From Uloborus plumipes (taxonomy: Eukaryota > Arthropoda > Arachnida > Araneae > Uloboridae), in NCBI GenBank assembly GCA_038373865.1, contig JAXGGA010001034.1:1-64000 (forward strand): DNA of 64,000 bases, in the 5' to 3' direction. A model generated the notes under the pieces. It searched no databases. It worked only from the letters and a program-made list of their open reading frames with translations, and was not told the DNA's origin. The position numbers and the translations under genes are program-made. Shown piece after piece: positions 58,101 through 64,000 of the stretch (position 1 is the stretch's first letter; every line of letters begins with the position of its first letter).

Positions 58101-58580
58101 TATGCCTGAAATTGAAATATCAAGAAAAAAAGATGTTTTTTCAAATAAATAAGTAAAACAGAAACGGAAACAAAAACCAAACAAGAAATGAATCATGACT
58201 TATGGCGTGAAACAAACACTGAAGCATTTATCCATGACTCTTTCTCTTTCTGTTCTTAACTGCCAATAATGTTTGATATAATGCTCCGATAAAATTAAAT
58301 TTCCAGTCCTGACTATGGATATCCAATTTATAGTCATAAATGGATTCCATATCGGGACTGAGCACATTACTGAATGCTTCAGTTGAATTTCAAATCCAAT
58401 ATTGAATCTGGAACGAGCTCCGGAAAGCTTTTCATATTTGCATATTTTTTCAATATGAAGATAAATATGCTAGATTGCTTCACTCGGTAATTGAATGCCG
58501 GTTCCTTGGTTGATCTTTAAGAAGTAAAAATTTCCAGTCGTCAGAGCATTTTCCACTCTTGCTGAAAATTGAGTTGAACC
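58101..58580. other. No gene seen
   Basis: Ordinary AT-rich sequence without recognised features. Confidence 0.4.
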
Positions 58581-58853
58581 AGAACAAAATGCCTTTATTC
58601 GCAAATACAGAGCAAAAAAATAGATGCTGTTTTTACAGTATATAATGCAACTAATTGTATTGTAATTTTTCAGCAATAAACAGTACAATTTTTAATTTTA
58701 CAGTTGTAATCTCTAAAATTGCTAGTTTACACTAATAAACTGTAAAATTGCTAGTTTCACAGTTTATTATTGTGCATTTTACAGTTTTAAAGTGGAACTT
58801 CTGCTGCCAGTATTATACTGTTAAGAACAAAATGTCTTTATTCTCAAATATCA
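58581..58853. mobile_element. Decayed CACTG-TIR MITE, copy E, with flanking 28-bp direct repeat
   Basis: 58612-58826 has the family interior (TTTTTACAGTATATAATGC, TTTTACAGTTTTAAAGTGG, CTGCCAGTATTATACTGT) but degenerate ends. AGAACAAAATGCCTTTATTC at 58581 recurs as AGAACAAAATGTCTTTATTC at 58826, 25 of 28 positions matching. Confidence 0.6.
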
Positions 58854-58926
58854 AATGTGTGGTTTTTTAGTCATTCAAAATAATCATTTTACTTGATATT
58901 AAAGACTGCATTGGGATTATGGTTAA

Positions 58927-59653
58927 GAGCAGATTCTGTTTTAGAAAGCTCAAGAATCGATTTGTTTTTTTTTTTTTTCTAATTTTACTCATTTATTTGT
59001 TTATTTATTTATTTGAGAATTTATTTAGAATTAAAAAAAAAAAAGTCTAAAGAAATTTTTAGATTATGTTATTTCGTGTCTGAATATGGGGAACAGCATT
59101 TCTTAGAGAAAAAATATTCACATTCAACCGATTTTTATACACATTCGACATTTTATACACAAACTCCATTCTAATTTTCACATATTTTTCTTCTATATAA
59201 ACTGAAAATAACTGAAAAAATATTGAAATTTGAATATTTTCTCTGGTTTGTAAAAAAGACGCTTTTGTTTTAAAAAAATCATTTCAATAGGTGAAAAAAT
59301 TGTTAAGAATTTTTTTTAGAAAATGCTTTTAGTTCAAATAGAAGAAAAACATACGAAACTTAAAACTGTGTATTGTTTCTTTTTTATATTTTTTTAAATG
59401 AAAATGACGAGCTTCATCTGTCCCACCGACTGAAAACGCGAGGTATATGAAAATTGGTAGCATGTAAATATTTTTCTCTCAAAAAAATTGTTTTTTTTTT
59501 TTCCTCTGTTCAGCACAGACATGTAATAAAATAATCTAAAAAAAATAATCTTTTGCTAGACGTGCTTTTCTTTTTTTTTATCCTAAAAAAATCCCCCCCC
59601 CACAAAAAAAACAATTTTTTGAGCCTCCTAAAGCAAGATCCCCCACCCCTCCT
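58927..59653. mobile_element. TTAA-flanked foldback U, ~240-bp inverted arms
   Basis: TTAA at 58923-58926 and 59654-59657. The left arm GAGCAGATTCTGTTTTAGAA and right arm inverse (GATCTTGCTTTAGGAGGCTC on the reverse strand) both continue into A-rich and AGAGAAAAAATATTCACAT-type blocks. Copy 56680 matches either arm. TTAA targets could mean piggyBac or Kolobok; no transposase. Arms have diverged. Confidence 0.55.
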
Positions 59654-59657
59654 TTAA

Positions 59658-60322
59658 GGCTACAATGGACAAATAAAATTGATTTTTTCAATAATTGATT
59701 TATATGTCTGAAACTTTGTGTGCTTGTATTATTGTGTATTTACGACATCTAAAAGGATAAAAAAAAAACACAAATTAGTGAAAAAACAATGAATACTTTT
59801 TTTCAAATTTCAAATTTAAATATTTTTTAACAAAATTTCAAAATGTTCCAGGCGTCACAATTTTTTTTTCAAACTTTGAATTTCCACTTAATTCCCAATC
59901 ATTAGGCATGATGGCACAAAACAATGCATTATATGCAATGTTTTATGAGATAGTTTATAAAAGATGGCTGAAAATAAAAATTTTCAGTTGAAAAAATCAT
60001 ATAAATTTTCATTTTTAGCCATCTTTTATAAACTACCACATAAAACATTGCATGTAATGCATTGTTTTATGCAATCATGCCTAATGATTGGAAATTAAGT
60101 GGAAATTCAAAGTTTGAAAAAAATTGCGACGCCTGGAACATTTTGAAATTTTGTTAAAAAAATATTTAAATTTGAAATTGAAAAAAAGTATTCATTGTTT
60201 TTGCACTAATTTGTGTTTTTTATGCTTTTTGATGTAGTAAATATACAATAATACAAGCACACAAAGTATTAGACATATAAATCAATAATTGAAAAAATCA
60301 ATTTTATTTGTCCACTGTAGCC
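59658..60322. mobile_element. 665-bp near-perfect palindrome (TTAA foldback)
   Basis: GGCTACAATGGACAAATAAA at the left is mirrored by TTTATTTGTCCACTGTAGCC at the right, flanked by TTAA (59654-59657 and 60323-60326). The arms are about 325 bp and roughly 95% identical by eye, with a ~20-bp centre near 59984-60003. Both contain AACATTTTGAAATTTTGTTA or its inverse. No coding sequence. Transcription across it would give a long hairpin RNA. It shares its left TTAA with the neighbouring foldback. Confidence 0.85.
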
Positions 60323-60326
60323 TTAA

Positions 60327-60762
60327 GTGATCTAGTTATTGATTTTTAAACTCTATTTGCGTAACGACTAGACAATAAAGCAGGTGCTATCTGCTCAAAA
60401 TCAATTTCTTCACGAAAAAAAGTCCCCACAAAAAAGGGCAGGTGCAAAATTCAAAACATTACCGTTCTATGAGAGATACAAAAATAGAATTCAATAAAGG
60501 CGAATCCTTTAACAAGCTTCAACAGAAATTCCAAGAGTAATTAAGAAAATCGCGATTCGTTATTCATAATGAGAGAAGCAGAAACTAGCAAGGTGGATAA
60601 AACATGGAATGAAATTTCTCTTGTTTCTGCACAGATCATTATGAAGTAATGTACTTCTTTCATAGATAAATTCAGTTTTGAATATTAACTCTTAAGTTGA
60701 GAAAGATCTTGGTATATTTCAGGGGTCAGCAAACTTTCAAGGTCTGAAAGACAATTTTGCTA
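60327..60762. other. No gene seen
   Basis: AT-rich single-copy-looking DNA. Confidence 0.4.
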
Positions 60763-61280
60763 CACTGTAAAAAATAAATGTTGTTTTCAAGTATAATATA
60801 GCTAACTGTAAAATTGCTAATGTACAGTAATAAGCTGCAAATTGCTAGTTTTACAGTTTATTACTGTGCATTTTACGGTCTTAAACTGGAACTTCTGCTG
60901 TATTGTACTGTTGTTTTTACAGTATAATACAGCTAATTTTACGGTAATTTTACAGTAATAAACTATAAAATTGCTAATTTACAGTAATAAACTGTAATTT
61001 TATAGTTTATACTGTGCATTTTACAGTTTTAAACTGGAACATCTACTCCCAGTATTGCACTGCTGTTTTTGCAGTAAAATACGGCTAATTTTATGGTAAT
61101 AAACTGTAAATTTGCTAATTTTACAGGAATAAACTATAAAATTGTTAGTTTTTCAGTAATAAACTGTAAAATAGCTAGTTTTACAGTTTATTACTGTGCT
61201 TTTACAGTTTTGAAGTGGAACCTCTGCTTTCAGTATTATACTGTAAAAACAAAAGTTTTTTTTTTTTTTTTTTTGCAGTT
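60763..61280. mobile_element. CACTG-TIR foldback MITE, copy F
   Basis: CACTGTAAAAAATAAATG at the left and TTTTTTTGCAGT at the right, TA on both outer sides. It has three internal rounds of TTTTACAG/AATAAACTGTAAA and two CAGTATTATACTGT-like blocks, making it the longest uninterrupted copy; probably internally duplicated. Confidence 0.75.
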
Positions 61281-61604
61281 TAATGTGTTAAATTAGTTTT
61301 TAAAAGCTAAATATTAGTTCTTCCTGATAGTATTAGAATAATTAATATTATATCTCTACTGCAAAACATGTATTTAGTGTGAAATCCGAACACTCGTTTT
61401 ACCTATTAAGAGAACATTGAATTCAGTGTGTTTTAATAAAAAGTTTCGTAATAGAGAAGTTAACAATATTTATATATTCTGAGCTATAGTTAGTACTGTT
61501 CAGTGCTTTACAACACTTCGATAAGTTTTGTAAAGCTTACTGCTACTAATTTCAAGAAATGAGAAATATATAATCAACTTATATTTTATGAAGTACACAT
61601 ATAC
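61281..61604. other. No gene seen
   Basis: AT-rich, nothing recognised. Confidence 0.4.
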
Positions 61605-61920
61605 TTAAGCTACCAGATTGTTGGCACTCTTAGCTTCTATAAGGTATATGCCCTCAACTTGGTGACTGTCTATTCCAAACTGGTGAATCCGGGATAAGGG
61701 CGAAACTGCAATCTCTGGATGCACAACCGGGATGTCAGTATATTGCATTGAGTCATTGTCAAAAAAGCTGCTTCTAACTGACACCAATACAATTGAAGAG
61801 AAAAAACCAACGTAAATAAAGCCTAAATTACTGAGATTTCAAGGCTACAATAGAGCCGCTTCGTCAGTGCAAAAAGCTCAACACACAGCAAGAAAGTCGT
61901 GAAGAACCGGAAGTAGGGGA
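61605..61920 (-). repeat. Dispersed repeat R, copy 2
   Basis: Shares AGCTACCAG, TTGGCACTCTTAGCTTCTAT, ATAAGGGCGAAACTGCA and TATATTGCAT with 32835-33010 and extends further, with GGCTACAATAGAGCCGCTTC and GTCGTGAAGAACCGGAAG. The reverse-strand reading (ACTGACGAAGCGGCTCTATT) reminds me of a common arthropod repeat; class unknown. Confidence 0.5.
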
Positions 61921-62060
61921 ACGTGGGGCAAAGTGAATTGTAAAATATTTTCACACTTCGTAGTGGCACCAATCCTATATTTTTCATTTAATAATTTCGT
62001 CCCCCCCCCCCCCACATATTATTTTAGGTATAAATTCACTTATTTATTCATTCATTCCCC

Positions 62061-63644
62061 TTTTTAGCCTACTTTCCCGTTAAAAATAAAAGAAAGACGA
62101 AAAAAGTATTAAAATTGGCTTAATGCATCTAAAAAATATCGCCAAGTCCAAAAAATATCGCCAAGTTAAAAAAAATATCGCCAAGTCCAAAAAATATCGC
62201 CAAGTTAAAAAAATAAAAAGGTAAAATGAATATCGAAAAATTAAAAATTTGAAAGTAGGGTATTGAGATGGGGAATTTGTGTGTCGGTCGGTCTGTCGGT
62301 CTGTCGGTCGGTCTGTCTGTCTGTCCCCCCCTAATAACTTTTGAATGAATATTCCGATTTGGACAAACTTTTTTTTGTTGGAAAGATCTCGGCGAGTACA
62401 GCTCATTCCCATATTTGATTTTTCGATTTGAACAATTTTTGGTTCAACTTTGAGCCGTTCAAACAACCTGTCCCGCGATGCTAACTTTTTAGTTAACAGT
62501 CCGATTTGAACAAACTTTTTTTTGTTCGAAAGAACTTTTCAAGGATACTTCATTCCTGTATCTACATTTTCGATTTGAACAATTTTTCGTTCAACATTGA
62601 ACCGTTCAAGCAACCTTTCCCCCCCTAATAACTTTTGAATGAACATTCCGATTTGAACAAACTTTTTTTTGTTGGATAGATCTCGGCGATTACAACTCAT
62701 TCCCACATTTGACTTTTCGATTTGAACAATTTTGGTTCAACATTGAACCGTTCAAGCAACCTTTCCCCTCCTAATAACTTTTGAATGAACATTCCGATTT
62801 GAACAAACTTTTTTTTGTTGGAAAGATTTCGGCGAGTACAACTCATTCCCATATTTGATTTTTCGATTTGAACAATTTTTGGTTCAACTTTGAACCGTTC
62901 AAACAACCTGTCCCGCGATGCTAACTTTTGAGTGAACAGTCAGATTTCAACAAACTATTTTTTGTTCGAAAGATCTTATCAAGGATACTTCATTCCCGTA
63001 TTTACATTTCCGATTTGAACATTTTTTCGTTCAACATTGAACCGTTCAAGCAACCTTTCCCCACCTAATAACTTCTGAGTGAACCATCCGAATGGAATAA
63101 ACTTTTTTTTGTTTGAAAGATCTCGGAGAGGTTCATTCCCTTATTTCGCTTTTTGGTTTGAACCATTTTTCGTTCAATATTGAACCGTTCAGAAAAAAAA
63201 TTAACATTAGCGCCTACGGGGAATTTAAGTTGAATGTTGATCCTGGAACTTAAAGTCGGATTTCCTTCAAACTAACTTTGTAAAAAAATGGTTTTGATAA
63301 ATAATGTTTGTAAAGTACTTTTCTGAATAATCTTCTGTGAGGACTCTGATTCCGACTCCGACTCCACAAACATGGCGGAAATGCAGGCTCAGAAAAAAAT
63401 GACTGACTGTGCAGACGATTTTTTGTTTATTTATTCATTTGTGTTATTTTATTTATTACTATTATTTTTTTTGGCAGACGATTTTTTTTTGTAACAAAAG
63501 TGTTTCATTCACGAGGGCATTTTATTCTTTATTTATATTTAACAACTGGCAACGGTTTAAAAGTGAAAATCGAGACATTTTATCGACGGACGAGTTTTTT
63601 TTCCTTTCTTTGATAAAATGTGTTTTGATGTACTTTGTACTTTT

Positions 63645-63697
<53 letters not shown>

Positions 63698-63977
63698 AAA
63701 ACGATTGAGGAATTTTTCTACGGAAGAACTGTAACAGTTACATTCTTTAAAAGGTGCGACAAAACTTCATTTATTCATTTATTTACTTTTTATGTCTCTA
63801 TTTCCTCTGATGAGAGGGTTATATTTTGCTTTTAGAAATCAGCTATAAGTGCTAAAAAGTTATGTTTGACATAATATTTAGTCTCAGATGATCAAGAGAA
63901 TAATGATCAGATGCTAGAATGCCGATGTCGATGTACGGGAAAGTAGGCTCGTTTAGTTCTTGACAGAACTTCTTGTT
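62061..63977 (+). mobile_element. HINE/DINE-1-like element, copy 5 (complete)
   Basis: Same order as copy 4: TTTTTAGCCTACTTTCCCGT, TTGGCGAT-type units in inverse form, a GGTC/TGTC tract (about 62284-62325), six ~147-bp units (near 62452, 62599, 62745, 62892, 63039 and 63182), the unique body with GATTCCGACTCCGACTCC, ACGGGAAAGTAGGCT, the hairpin and CTTGTT. The body resembles copy 3 and contains a 50-T run. Confidence 0.7.
63647..63696 (+). repeat. 50-base T homopolymer
   Basis: An uninterrupted run of T inside HINE copy 5, where copies 3 and 4 have far fewer. The length is likely unstable and may not be exact in the assembly. Confidence 0.85.
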
Positions 63978-64000
63978 TATTATTCATTCTCTATTTTATT

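Overview
This is an AT-rich stretch of animal (eukaryotic) genomic DNA with no recognisable intact host gene, rRNA gene or canonical tRNA gene. Nearly everything that can be named is a mobile element or its debris. The best clues to the organism are (i) the frameshifted C-terminal RNase H and zinc-knuckle fragment of a Jockey/CR1-type retrotransposon at 13429-14320, (ii) the tRNA-derived SINEs, and (iii) the repeat at 34067-34852 with clustered TTGGCGACATGTCGCCAA palindromes. All three resemble, from memory, repeats common in chelicerate and especially spider genomes. A spider or other arthropod is therefore my best guess; it is an inference, not a proof.

Layout. 0.4-6.4 kb: Helitron termini, a foldback repeat, a hAT-like MITE inside an older repeat, 144-bp PIF/Harbinger-like MITEs, a tRNA-derived SINE and a possible 1.8-kb Harbinger-like element. 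7.1-12.5 kb: three copies of a Helentron-associated (HINE/DINE-1-like) element carrying arrays of ~147-bp units. 13.4-17 kb: the retrotransposon fragment and two TTAA-flanked piggyBac-like elements. 17-21.5 kb: nothing identified. 21.5-31 kb: TIR foldback MITEs, a 1.4-kb DNA transposon with a decayed gene, a mariner-type MITE and a hAT MITE. 31-41 kb: piggyBac-like elements, including a three-deep nest (piggyBac-like > Helitron > hAT MITE), an element with a 4-bp AGTA duplication, and a SINE with a long (AT)n tail. 43.7-45.6 kb: a TIR composite with a 60-bp array and a separate ~70-bp tandem repeat. 47.5-49.4 kb: HINE copy 4. 50-54 kb: Helitron-like fragments and a second member of the decayed-gene DNA transposon. 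55-61 kb: piggyBac-like and hAT elements with clean duplications, then two adjacent TTAA foldbacks, one a 665-bp near-perfect palindrome. 62-64 kb: HINE copy 5.

There is no operon or pathway. The features relate through insertion order: several target site duplications (8-bp hAT, TTAA, TAA/TTA, TA, 3-bp TAG/TAA) are readable directly and date insertions relative to one another. The only protein-coding traces are transposon-derived and broken. All family assignments rest on termini, duplications and remembered motifs; no database search was possible.
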